Positions 44,889-54,624 of a stretch of 64,000 bases of DNA are shown piece after piece (the stretch's first letter is position 1; each line of letters opens with the position of its first letter). A program made the position numbers and the translations under genes. The notes below the pieces were generated by a model that saw nothing but the letters and a program-made list of their open reading frames with translations, did no database searches and was not told the DNA's origin. Source of the DNA: Rebecca billardiae RCC1528 (taxonomy: Eukaryota > Haptophyta); assembly GCA_965240325.2 (NCBI GenBank), contig OZ251230.1, positions 2,762,667-2,826,666 of the forward strand. The letters are read 5' to 3'.

Positions 44889-47800
44889 ATTAATGCAAGG
44901 TGTCGGCCGCACTGATTTCAGGCGGGCTGGCTCCTCGCGCGCCGCACCGCCCGGTGGGTGCAGTCGACGGAGCCAGGGGCTAGGACCAACTTTCAGGGCT
45001 TGCGGGAGCGCACCGAGTGCACCTGCGTGCCCGGCGGCGGCGCGCGGCTGCATATTATATAGTGATTTTCGCGATTAATGCGAGGTCTCGGCCGCACTGA
45101 TTTCAGGCGAGCTGGCTCCTCGCGCGCCGCACCGCCCGGTGGGTGGAGTCGACGGAACCAGGGGTTAGGGCCAACTGTCAGGCCTTGTGGGAGCGCGCCG
45201 AGTGCACCCGCGCGCCCGGCGGCGGCGCGCGGCTGCCTAATATGCTGATTTTCGCGATTAATGCGAGGTCTCGGCCGCGCTGATTTCAGGCGAGCTGGCT
45301 CCTCTCGCGCCGCACCGCCCGGTGGGTGGAGTCGACGGAACCAGGGGTTAGGGCCAACTGTCAGGTCTTGTGGGAGCGCGCCGAGTGCACCCGCGCGCCC
45401 GGCGGCGGCGCGCGGCTGCATAATATATGCTGATTTTCGCGATTAATGCGAGGTCTCGGCCGCACTGATTTCAGGCGAGCTGGCTCCTCGCGCGCCGCAC
45501 CGCCCGGTGGGTGGAGTCGACGGAACCAGGGGCTAGGGCCAACTGTCAGGCCTTGTGGGAGCGCGCCGAGTGCACCCGCGCGCCCGGCGGCGGCGCGCGG
45601 CTGCATATTATCCTGATTTTCGCGATTAATGCGAGGTCTCGGCCGCGCTGATTTCAGGCGAGCTGGCTCCTCGCGCGCCGCACCGCCCGGTGGGTGGAGT
45701 CGACGGAGCCAGGGGCTAGGGCCAACTGTCAGGCCTTGTGGGAGCGCGCCGAGTGCACCCGCGCGCCCGGCGGCGGCGCGCGGCTGCATATTAGAGTGAT
45801 TTTCGCGATTTATGCGAGGTCTCGGCCGCGCTGATTTCAGGCGAGCTGGCTCCTCGCGCGCCGCACCGCCCGGTGGGTGGAGTCGACGGAACCAGGGGCT
45901 AGGGCCAACTGTCAGGCCTTGTGGGAGCGCGCCGAGTGCACCCGCGCGCCCGGCGGCGGCGCGCGGCTGCATATTAGAGTGATTTTCGCGATTAATGCGA
46001 GGTCTTGGCCGCGCTGATTTCAAGCGAGCTGGCTCCTCGCGCGCCGCACCGCCCGGTGCGTGGAGTCGACGGAACCAGGGGCTAGGGCCAACTGTCAGGC
46101 CTTGTGGGAGCGCGCCGAGTGCACCCGCGCGCCCGGCGGCGGCGCGCGGCTGCATATTAGAGTGATTTTCGCGATTAATGCGAGGTCTCGGCCGCGCTGA
46201 TTTCAGGCGAGCTGGCTCCTCGCGCGCCGCACCGCCCGGTGGGTGGAGTCGACGGAACCAGGGGTTAGGGCCAACTGTCAGGCCTTGTGGGAGCGCGCCG
46301 AGTGCACCCGCGCGCCCGGCGGCGGCGCGCGGCTGCCTAATATGCTGATTTTCGCGATTAATGCGAGGTCTCGGCCGCGCTGATTTCAGGCGAGCTGGCT
46401 CCTCGCGCGCCGCACCGCCCGGTGGGTGGAGTCGACGGAACCAGGGGTTAGGGCCAACTGTCAGGCCTTGTGGGAGCGCGCCGAGTGCACCTGCGCGCCC
46501 GGCGGCGGCGCGCGGCTGCATATTATCCTGATTTTCGCGATTAATGCGAGGTCTCGGCCGCGCTGATTTCAGGCGAGCTGGCTCCTCTCGCGCCGCACCG
46601 CCCGGTGGGTGGAGTCGACGGAACCAGGGGTTAGGGCCAACTGTCAGGTCTTGTGGGAGCGCGCCGAGTGCACCTGCGCGCCCGGCGGCGGCGCGCGGCT
46701 GCATATTATCCTGATTTTCGCGATTAATGCGAGGTCTCGGCCGCGCTGATTTCAGGCGAGCTGGCTCCTCTCGCGCCGCACCGCCCGGTGGGTGGAGTCG
46801 ACGGAACCAGGGGCTAGGGCCAACTGTCAGGCCTTGTGGGAGCGCGCCGAGTGCACCCGCGCGCCCGGCGGCGGCGCGCGGCTGCATATTTGAGTGATTT
46901 TCGCGATTTATGCGAGGTCTCGGCCGCGCTGATTTCAGGCGAGCTGGCTCCTCGCGCGCCGCACCGCCCGGTGGGTGGAGTCGACGGAGCCAGGGGTTAG
47001 GGCCAACTGTCAGGCCTTGTGGGAGCGCGCCGAGTGCACCCGCGCGCCCGGCGGCGGCGCGCGGCTGCCTAATATGCTGATTTTCGCGATTGATGCGAGG
47101 TCTCGGCCGCGCTGATTTCAGGCGAGCTGGCTCCTCGCGCGCCGCACCGCCCGGTGGGTGGAGTCGACGGAGCCAGGGGTTAGGGCCAACTGTCAGGCCT
47201 TGTGGGAGCGCGCCGAGTGCACCCGCGCGCCCGGCGGCGGCGCGCGGCTGCCTAATATGCTGATTTTCGCGATTAATGCGAGGTCTCGGCCGCGCTGATT
47301 TCAGGCGAGCTGGCTCCTCTCGCGCCGCACCGCCCGGTGGGTGGAGTCGACGGAACCAGGGGTTAGGGCCAACTGTCAGGTCTTGTGGGAGCGCGCCGAG
47401 TGCACCCGCGCGCCCGGCGGCGGCGCGCGGCTGCATAATATATGCTGATTTTCGCGATTAATGCGAGGTCTCGGCCGCACTGATTTCAGGCGAGCTGGCT
47501 CCTCGCGCGCCGCACCGCCCGGTGGGTGGAGTCGACGGAACCAGGGGCTAGGGCCAACTGTCAGGCCTTGTGGGAGCGCGCCGAGTGCACCCGCGCGCCC
47601 GGCGGCGGCGCGCGGCTGCATATTATCCTGATTTTCGCGATTAATGCGAGGTCTCGGCCGCGCTGATTTCAGGCGAGCTGGCTCCTCTCGCGCCGCACCG
47701 CCCGGTGGGTGGAGTCGACGGAACCAGGGGCTAGGGCCAACTGTCAGGCCTTGTGGGAGCGCGCCGATTGCACCCGCGCGCCCGGCGGCTGCGCGCGGCT

Positions 47801-49069
47801 GCCTATTATTGCGATTTTCGCGATTAATGCGAGAACTCGGCCGCGCTGATTTCAGGCGAGCTGGCTCCTCGCGCGCCGCACCGCCCGGTGGGTGGAGTCG
47901 ACGGAACCAGGGGTTAGGGCCAACTGTCAGGCCTTGTGGGAGCGCGCCGAGTGCACCCGCGCGCCCGGCGGCGGCGCGCGGCTGCATAATATATGCTGAT
48001 TTTCGCGATTAATGCGAGGTCTCGGCCGCGCTGATTTCAGGCGAGCTGGCTCCTCGCGCGCCGCACCGCCCGGTGGGTGGAGTCGACGGAGCCAGGGGTT
48101 AGGGCCAACTGTCAGGCCTTGTGGGAGCGCGCCGAGTGCACCCGCGCGCCCGGCGGCGGCGCGCGGCTGCCTAATATGCTGATTTTCGCGATTAATGCGA
48201 GGTCTCGGCCGCGCTGATTTCAGGCGAGCTGGCTCCTCTCGCGCCGCACCGCCCGGTGGGTGGAGTCGACGGAACCAGGGGCTAGGGCCAACTGTCAGGC
48301 CTTGTGGGAGCGCGCCGATTGCACCCGCGCGCCCGGCGGCTGCGCGCGGCTGCCTATTATTGCGATTTTCGCGATTAATGCGAGAACTCGGCCGCGCTGA
48401 TTTCAGGCGAGCTGGCTCCTCGCGCGCCGCACCGCCCGGTGGGTGGAGTCGACGGAACCAGGGGTTAGGGCCAACTGTCAGGCCTTGTGGGAGCGCGCCG
48501 AGTGCACCCGCGCGCCCGGCGGCGGCGCGCGGCTGCATAATATATGCTGATTTTCGCGATTAATGCGAGGTCTCGGCCGCGCTGATTTCAGGCGAGCTGG
48601 CTCCTCGCGCGCCGCACCGCCCGGTGGGTGGAGTCGACGGAGCCAGGGGTTAGGGCCAACTGTCAGGCCTTGTGGGAGCGCGCCGAGTGCACCCGCGCGC
48701 CCGGCGGCGGCGCGCGGCTGCCTAATATGCTGATTTTCGCGATTAATGCGAGGTCTCGGCCGCGCTGATTTCAGGCGAGCTGGCTCCTCTCGCGCCGCAC
48801 CGCCCGGTGGGTGGAGTCGACGGAACCAGGGGTTAGGGCCAACTGTCAGGTCTTGTGGGAGCGCGCCGAGTGCACCCGCGCGCCCGGCGGCGGCGCGCGG
48901 CTGCATAATATATGCTGATTTTCGCGATTAATGCGAGGTCTCGGCCGCACTGATTTCAGGCGAGCTGGCTCCTCGCGCGCCGCACCGCCCGGTGGGTGGA
49001 GTCGACGGAACCAGGGGCTAGGGCCAACTGTCAGGTCTTGTGGGAGCGCGCCGAGTGCACCCGCGCGCC
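44889..49069. repeat. 183-bp satellite array, ~23 units, with 551-bp higher-order repeat
   Basis: Units of 183 bp (some 185 bp) begin near GATTAATGCGAGGTCTCGG and contain GCTGATTTCAGGCGAGCTGG, CGGTGGGTGGAGTCGACGGA, CCAGGGG(T/C)TAGGGCCAACTG and GCGCGCGGCTGC. Divergence is a few percent and concentrated in the AT-rich spacer (CATAATATATGC, CCTAATATGC, CATATTATCC). In the distal part three units form a 551-bp higher-order repeat (47644, 48195 and 48746 start equivalent units, with a GCGAGAACTCGG variant at 47829 and 48380). Because 183 is divisible by 3, long ORFs (up to 691 codons on the minus strand) persist. I regard these as by-products. The last unit is cut at 49069 by the hairpin element. 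Confidence 0.97.
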
Positions 49070-49070
49070 T

Positions 49071-49184
49071 AGAAGTATGTTTTCTCGAGATTGACCGAGC
49101 CAAATTCTCTCAAAATTGGAGGGCCCTTAGCGCTTCCCATTTCCATGGCAGAGCCCAAGTCTCGTTGAAATCGGTTCGGTCAAT
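49071..49184. mobile_element. Short hairpin/MITE-like element, copy 1 (right end truncated)
   Basis: Begins AGAAGTATGTTTTCTCGAG and matches copies at ~51698 and 54194 up to GGTTCGGTCAAT. There it switches directly into the TGTACATT array, so the last part of the right inverted repeat (CTCGAGAAATTCTC) is missing. Confidence 0.85.
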
Positions 49185-49500
49185 GTACATTGTACATTCG
49201 GAAATGTACATTGTACATTTGGAATGTACTACATTGTACATTCGGATACATTTGATCATCAGATGTACTGTTGCAATGTACATTCGGATACATTCAGATG
49301 TACAATCAAGCAGTGTACAGAGTGTACAAAGTGTACAAATGTGTACATTCAAAATGTATACAATAGTGTACATTCATATGTACAATCAAGAAGTGTACAA
49401 AGTGTACAATATACCGTCAGAATCTACATTCGGATACATTCAGAGGAATGAGCAAAAACATACAGAGTGTACAGATATGTACAGTCAAAAACGTACTTTC
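49185..49500. repeat. TGTACATT-rich AT array, copy 1 (shortened)
   Basis: Dense GTACATT/TGTACA/AATGTACA motifs on both strands, shorter than the copies at 52142 and 60752 and not preceded by the 18-bp C-rich array. The later part (from ACAATCAAGCAGTGTACAGA to AAAACGTACTTTCGCGCC) is nearly identical to the other two copies. Confidence 0.9.
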
Positions 49501-49651
49501 GCGCCTGCAGTCTCAGAGCACAGCACCGGTCGATGCAGGCCCCGCCCCGCCCCCCCATCTGAAGCCTAGTCCTACTTGACTCTGGTGAGCAGCAACTGGT
49601 GAGAGCAGCTGCTCGTACATACGTCCTAGTTCTGTGCTACTGGGTTAGAAG
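49501..49651. repeat. Subtelomeric module core, truncated copy
   Basis: Matches 52717-52850 and 61320-61455 (CTGCAGTCTCAGAGCACAGC, then CCCGCCCCCCCATCTGAAG and CTCGTACATACGTCCTAGTT). It then departs at TCTGTGC|TACTGGGTTAGAAG, skipping the remaining core and the 222-bp array seen in the full modules. Confidence 0.85.
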
Positions 49652-49653
49652 TA

Positions 49654-51695
49654 CACAGTAAAGAAATCGATTTTCGGCGTTACCGTAACCCGTCCGCACT
49701 TCCGCCCAGTGGGGATGCGGGGGAATTGTTTTCATGCCGCGTTCGCGGCACTTCGCGCCGCCACAGTGGAGAAAGATCGGGCCGAAGCCGTTTGAGCATG
49801 GTCGGTTGTGGGCACGCCCATTCGAATCGATGGCGCGCTCCGAGCGGCGGGCATGCGCGCATGTGTGCCGCGAGGGGGGCTGCGAGGCGTCGGCCGGCTT
49901 GCCAAGGCGGTTCCCCGGGGCGGCATCACCCTCGCCCGCCCCTCCTCGCCCACCCTCGCCCCACGGGCGGCCACACGTGACCTGTTAAGATGAGTTCACG
50001 GGAGCCGCACGGCACGCGCGCGGAGAGGCGAGGAAGTGGTGTTTCGCGGAAAAACGCTCTATAGCATTGTGCTCAACCCATGTGGTCACCCGCTCCACAA
50101 GTTTGTACGCCGCCAAACCGCACACAGCGGCCTGAGCAGCTCCCAGACTGAGTTTCGCTCTTGAAGCCTGTTTTTGGGCCAGATCTTGGTGTGGATGTAG
50201 CGCGGCGAGGAGGCGCCGGGCGCGCGCCCGAGCTGCGTGCTGGCACTCGCCATGACCCATAGGCATCGTCCGTCGCGAACGACCCGGCTCGCCTCGACCT
50301 CTCCGACCCGCCGGGCAGCCACGACCGAGCACGGCACGACAATGGCCAAACCGGGAGGCTTCTCAGACCGCGCGGGATGGGCATAGGCGCGAGAGAGGGC
50401 GCCCAGCGCGCTCTTGAGATGCACAGGAGCACGCACTGATGCGTATGGAACCATCCCATCACGATCGCCCCGACCTGGCGCGCCCTATCTGGCCCGTCAG
50501 GCTGCCCGCGCCGCCGCCGCCGCGCCACGCCGCCACCACGGGCGCCGCCGCATCACGGGCACATGGGTAAGTCTGTATTCAACAAATACAGAATTTCCGG
50601 TGCGGCCCTCTGTTGGGCGGCAAGGTCGATCTGGTCGACACCTGCCACGCGGCATGGGCCACGGCGCGGCGAGGTGGCGGCTGGCGCACCGCGGCGCGGG
50701 CGGGATGGCTCGAGGACACCACCGCCCCGCCTCCCACGCCGCGCCGTGCGCGTGCGCCGTGCTCTCGTCGCGTACCGAATTTCCTGCGGCGAGCGACAAC
50801 ACACAGCGCGACCATGCCATCGCGCGACGAGCTGCGTTCAGCTCGGCGATTTGTCGTATTTGTTGAATACATGCGGGTACGAATCCGACGCACGACGCCC
50901 TCGACGCACACGTCGAGAGCCACGCGCGCGGCGTGGACTGGCACGCGACGCGGAGATGGCGGGCGCGGTGCCGCGGGCGCGCGACTGGTCTAGAACAGCA
51001 CAATGAAGCGCGGGACGGCGCCGCGCGCGTGGGCTCGCTGCCGTCTCCTCGCAGTCGAATATTTCTGTGCACCCTCCTACCAGGTCAGTCGACCGACTTG
51101 CACGCGGCATGCGAGCACTGCGTGCGGGGAGGAGTGTGACATGGCAGGCTGTGGCGAGGTGGATGGCCGTGCAGGAGTATGCTAGGAAGGGCCGCTCCCG
51201 CGCTCGCGCGGTGCCTCGCGCACGCCTCGTCGAGGACGAGCGTGTTTGAATGGCTCCGGGGAGGCCTGAGACTTCGCTTGTTCACAGCAGCGCGCGACAG
51301 GTGCACACAACGGAGGTGACGACCAGGCACTCCGGCGAGGGCGGCTGTGCTGGCAGCAGACTGCATTCGGAGTAAGATGCGCCATCTTACGCGCCGCTTC
51401 GCCTCGCTGCATCGCCGCACTGAGCAGCAGGGCTCCACGCTCACGAATCTCACGAATGGCTCACCACGAGCTACGTGACCGGCCAGCCGCGTGCAACCCG
51501 GCGAGGCAGAGAGGGGCGGAGGGATGGGGAGGCTGGGTGGAATGTTGCAGTCCCATGCCCGGGGCACTCGTCAGGCGCCTGCGCGGCCACCGTAGCGTCT
51601 TCTGTGCGCTCGTGCGGCCCGCGAGAGAATTTCCCCGAAAATCGGCTCGTGTCGGACGGGTTACGGTAACGATAATCCCGTTTTTGTTCACTGTG
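49654..51695. mobile_element. Non-autonomous transposon with CACAGT...ACTGTG ends (element I, 2042 bp)
   Basis: The left end is CACAGTAAAGAAATCGATTT and carries CGTTACCGTAACCCGTCCG. The right end, reverse-complemented, is CACAGTGAACAAAAACGGGA and also carries CGTTACCGTAACCCGTCCG. It is flanked by TA on both sides (49652-49653 and 51696-51697); the uninterrupted site AGAAGTATGTTTTCTC exists at 49072 and 54194, so TA is a 2-bp target duplication. The interior shares blocks with element II, for example TCTATAGCATT and GTTTGTACGCCG(C/T)CAA near 50058 and 50103 versus 54723 and 54769, but has no comparable ORFs. A 15-bp motif GTATTCAACAAATAC is present in inverted orientation at ~50575 and ~50860. 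Confidence 0.88.
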
Positions 51696-51818
51696 TATGT
51701 TTTCTCGAGATTGACCGAGCCAAATTCTCTCAAAATTGGAGGGCCCTTAGCCCTTCCCATTTCCATGGCAGAGCCCAAGTCTCGTTGAAATCAGTTCGGT
51801 CAATCTCGAGAAATTCTC
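51696..51818. mobile_element. Hairpin/MITE-like element, copy 2
   Basis: Perfect 18-bp inverted repeats, TTTCTCGAGATTGACCGA at 51701-51718 and its complement at 51796-51813, enclose a 77-bp interior (CTCAAAATTGGAGGGCCCTT, CCATTTCCATGGCAGAGCCC). Its first bases (AGAAGTA) lie on the far side of element I at 49647-49653. No ORF. Confidence 0.9.
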
Positions 51819-51829
51819 ATTTTAGTACT

Positions 51830-52141
51830 GACGACCCTAACCACCACCCTAACCCTAACCCTTACCTGCGCCCTAACCCTTACCTGCGCCCTAACCCTTA
51901 CCTGCGCCCTAACCCTTACCTGCGCCCTAACCCTTACCTGCGCCCTAACCCTTACCTGCGCCCTAACCCTTACCTGCGCCCTAACCCTTACCAGCGCCCT
52001 AACCCTTACCTGCGCCCTAACCCTTACCTGCGCCCTAACCCTTACCTGCGCCCTAACCCTTACCTGCGCCCTAACCCTTACCTGCGCCCTAACCCTTACC
52101 TGCGCCCTAACCCTTACCTGCGCCCTAACCCTTACCCTCAC
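51830..52141. repeat. 18-bp C-rich telomere-like array CCCTAACCCTTACCTGCG, ~16 copies
   Basis: Starts with GACCCTAACCACCACCCTAA and canonical CCCTAACCCTAACC, then ~16 copies of the 18-bp unit (one with CCAGCG). The C-rich strand is on the plus strand, opposite to the terminal telomere, so relative to the chromosome end it is inverted telomere-like sequence. Confidence 0.95.
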
Positions 52142-52716
52142 CCTCACATTGTACATTTGGAATGTACATTGTACATTTGGAATGTACATTGTACATTTGG
52201 AATGTACATTGTACATTCGGAAGTGTACATTGTACATTTGGAATGTACATTGTACATTCGGAAGTGTACATTGTACATTTGGAATGTAGTACATTGTACA
52301 TTCGGAAATGTACTTTGTACATTTGGAATGTACATTGTACATTCGGAAGTGTACATTGTACATTTGGAATGTAGTACATTGTACATTTGGAATGTACATT
52401 GTACATTCGGAAATGTACATTGTACATTTGGAATGTACTACATTGTACATTCGGATACATTTGATCATCATGCAGATGTACTGTTGCAATGTACATTCGG
52501 ATAAATTCAGATATGTACAATCAATCAGTGTACAGAGTGTACAAAGTGTACAAATGTGTACATTCAAAATGTATACAATAGTGTACATTCATATGTACAA
52601 TCAAGAAGTGTACAAAGTGTACAATATACCGTCACAATCTACATTCGGATACATTCAGAGGAATAAGCGAAAACATACAGAGTGTACAGATATGTACAGT
52701 CAAAAACGTACTTTCG
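52142..52716. repeat. TGTACATT-rich AT array, copy 2
   Basis: The first ~300 bp are ~20-24-bp units of the type GTACATT(T/C)GGAA(T/G)GTACATT. The next ~250 bp are less regular but keep TGTACA motifs. It matches 60752-61330 almost base for base; one visible difference is an extra ATGC (TCATCATGCAGATGTACTG here, TCATCAGATGTACTG there). Confidence 0.95.
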
Positions 52717-53270
52717 CGCCTGCAGTCTCAGAGCACAGCACCGGTCGATGCAGGCCCCGCCCCGCCCCCCCATCTGAAGCCTAGTCCTACTTGACTCTGG
52801 TGAGCAGCAACTGGTGAGAGCAGCTGCTCGTACATACGTCCTAGTTCTGTGCGGGGAGTATCCCTCAATAATGTGGTTGGCATCAGCACCAGCCAGTCGA
52901 TCTCGAGTTGCAGCTGTGAGCTGTCAATCATCGATGACGAGACCTCGATGATGACAACGACAGTTGATAGGGCAAATCAAGCGCATGGCTGCTAAGCAGA
53001 GTGGCTGTGGCAGAATAGTATGCTGCGGTGCGGACGAGTGCAGCACCTGTCAAAGCTCAGCTCAAGCGCTGAGCACCTGTCAAAGCTGCCCCCGCCCCGC
53101 CCCCCCATCTTGCTCTTGGCTCAACCTGCACAGGGGGCGCGCACAGAGCAGCACCCATTGCATGCCACAGCTCAAGCAAGCAGAGGGGACGATTGCTCTC
53201 CAGCCTTGTCAACGTGCGCAAGCGGATCCTTGACCGCCCATCTCAGAATGATTTGCCCAGCTCGGCAGAG
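52717..53270. repeat. Subtelomeric module core, copy 2
   Basis: Includes CTGCAGTCTCAGAGCACAGC, two instances of the C-rich CCCGCCCCGCCCCCCCATCT motif (52753-52775 and 53085-53111), ATCGATGACGAGACCTCGAT, and CAAGCAGAGGGGACGATTGC. It is nearly identical to 61326-61875. A short peptide frame is shared but shows no known domain. Confidence 0.9.
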
Positions 53271-54178
53271 TCGGCCGGCCCAGAGCCTCCTGGGCCGCCA
53301 GACACGCCGCCCCAGCCGGCCGCCACCGGGTCGAAACGGCCGCGGCTGGTAACCTCACTCAGGGTAGATGTCTCTTTGGGCCTAACCTCACCACTGCGCG
53401 CCCAGTGCGCAGCCGGCGCGCAGCCTGGCGCCAGCCCTCCCAGCCCAGCTGGAGCCGGCCTGGGAGGCTCTGGGCAGCCCAGCTCGGCCCACTCGGCCGG
53501 CCCAGAGCCTCCTGGGCCGCCAAACACGCCGCCCCAGCCGGCCCCCACTGGGCCGAAACGGCCGCGGCTGGTAACCTCACCCAGGGTAGATGTCTCTTTG
53601 GGCCTAACCTCACCACTGCGCGCCCAGTGCGCAGCCGGCGCGCAGCCTGGCGCCAGCCCTCCCAGCCCAGCTGGAGCCGGCCTGGGAGGCTCTGGGCAGC
53701 CCAGCTCGGCCCACTCGGCCGGCCCAGAGCCTCCTGGGCCGCCAAACACGCCGCCCCAGCCGGCCCCCACTGGGCCGAAACGGCCGCGGCTGGTAACCTC
53801 ACCCAGGGTAGATGTCTCTTTGGGCCTAACCTCACCACTGCGCGCCCAGTGCGCAGCCGGCGCGCAGCCTGGCGCCAGCCCTCCCAGCCCAGCTGGAGCC
53901 GGCCTGGGAGGCTCTGGGCAGCCCAGCTCGGCCCACTCGGCCGGCCCAGAGCCTCCTGGGCCGCCAAACACGCCGCCCCAGCCGGCCCCCACTGGGCCGA
54001 AACGGCCGCGGCTGGTAACCTCACCCAGGGTAGATGTCTCTTTGGGCCTAACCTCACCACTGCGCGCCCAGTGCGCAGCCGGTGCGCAGCCTGGCGCCAG
54101 CCCTCCCAGCCCAGCTGGAGCCGGCCTGGGAGGCTCTGGGCAGCCCAGCTCGGCCCACTCGGCCGGCCCAGAGCCTCC
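53271..54178. repeat. 222-bp GC-rich tandem array, ~4 units
   Basis: GCCGGCCCAGAGCCTCCTGG recurs every 222 bp (53272, 53494, 53716, 53938). Each unit holds CGAAACGGCCGCGGCTGGTA, GTAGATGTCTCTTTGGGCCT and GGAGCCGGCCTGGGAGGCTC. Being a multiple of 3 it is open in several frames, for example a 340-codon plus-strand ORF with a KRPRLV motif per unit. There is no start context, domain or codon signature to argue for a protein. Confidence 0.95.
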
Positions 54179-54193
54179 TAGGTTTAGGGTTAG
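54179..54193 (+). repeat. Interstitial telomere seed
   Basis: The array breaks at GAGCCTCCT into AGGTTTAGGGTTAG, then AAGTATG of the hairpin element. This matches how the terminal copy of the same array breaks into TAGGTTAGGG at 62625. Confidence 0.8.
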
Positions 54194-54319
54194 AAGTATG
54201 TTTTCTCGAGATTGACCGAGCCAAATTCTCTCAAAATTGGAGGGCCCTTAGCCCTTCCCATTTCCATGGCAGAGCCCAAGTCTCGTTGAAATCAGTTCGG
54301 TCAATCTCGAGAAATTCTC
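54194..54319. mobile_element. Hairpin/MITE-like element, copy 3
   Basis: Complete copy from AAGTATG to GAGAAATTCTC with both 18-bp inverted repeats. Interrupted at its right edge by element II after TTCTC; the continuation ATTTTAGTACTG is found at 60284. Confidence 0.9.
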
Positions 54320-54624
54320 CACAGTAAAGAAATCAATTTTCGGCGTTACCGTAACCCGTCCGGCGGCCCGCCCAGTGGGCGGAGCGATGTCCTGTTTTTT
54401 CACCCTTCGGCGCCGCCGCTCGCGGAAGACCAGTGGACAGCTTCGGGCCGAGCGTCGTTCAAGCGACGAGCCGAGCGCCCCGCCCGTCGACCCGATCGCC
54501 AGGTATCGTGGCCGTACCGCGCGGCGTACGCGGCGCGCTGCGGCCGCGCGCGATGATGACCCATGCCACAGTGCCCCAACCCCCCGCGTAGGCACCACGG
54601 AGCCCGTCACCAACCTCTCCTTCG

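Noticed and set aside
45361-47436. 691-codon minus-strand ORF across the satellite
   Set aside because: It is an open frame produced by a 183-bp repeat whose length is a multiple of three; Arg/Pro/Ala-rich, no start context, and the frame is lost wherever a 185-bp unit occurs.
44889-49069. Regular repeat array reminiscent of CRISPR
   Set aside because: Units are whole 183-bp satellites without unique spacers, in a eukaryotic subtelomere with no cas genes.
49678-51653. ORFs inside element I (up to ~190 codons)
   Set aside because: No similarity to the element II proteins, overlapping on both strands, and no domain or coding texture.
51655-51695. Right end of the transposons reads CACAGTGAACAAAAAC in reverse complement, resembling a RAG recombination signal heptamer plus nonamer
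   Set aside because: The A-rich block follows directly with no 12/23 spacer, the left end is CACAGTAAAG, the target duplication is 2 bp not 5 bp, and the ORFs do not resemble RAG1/Transib.
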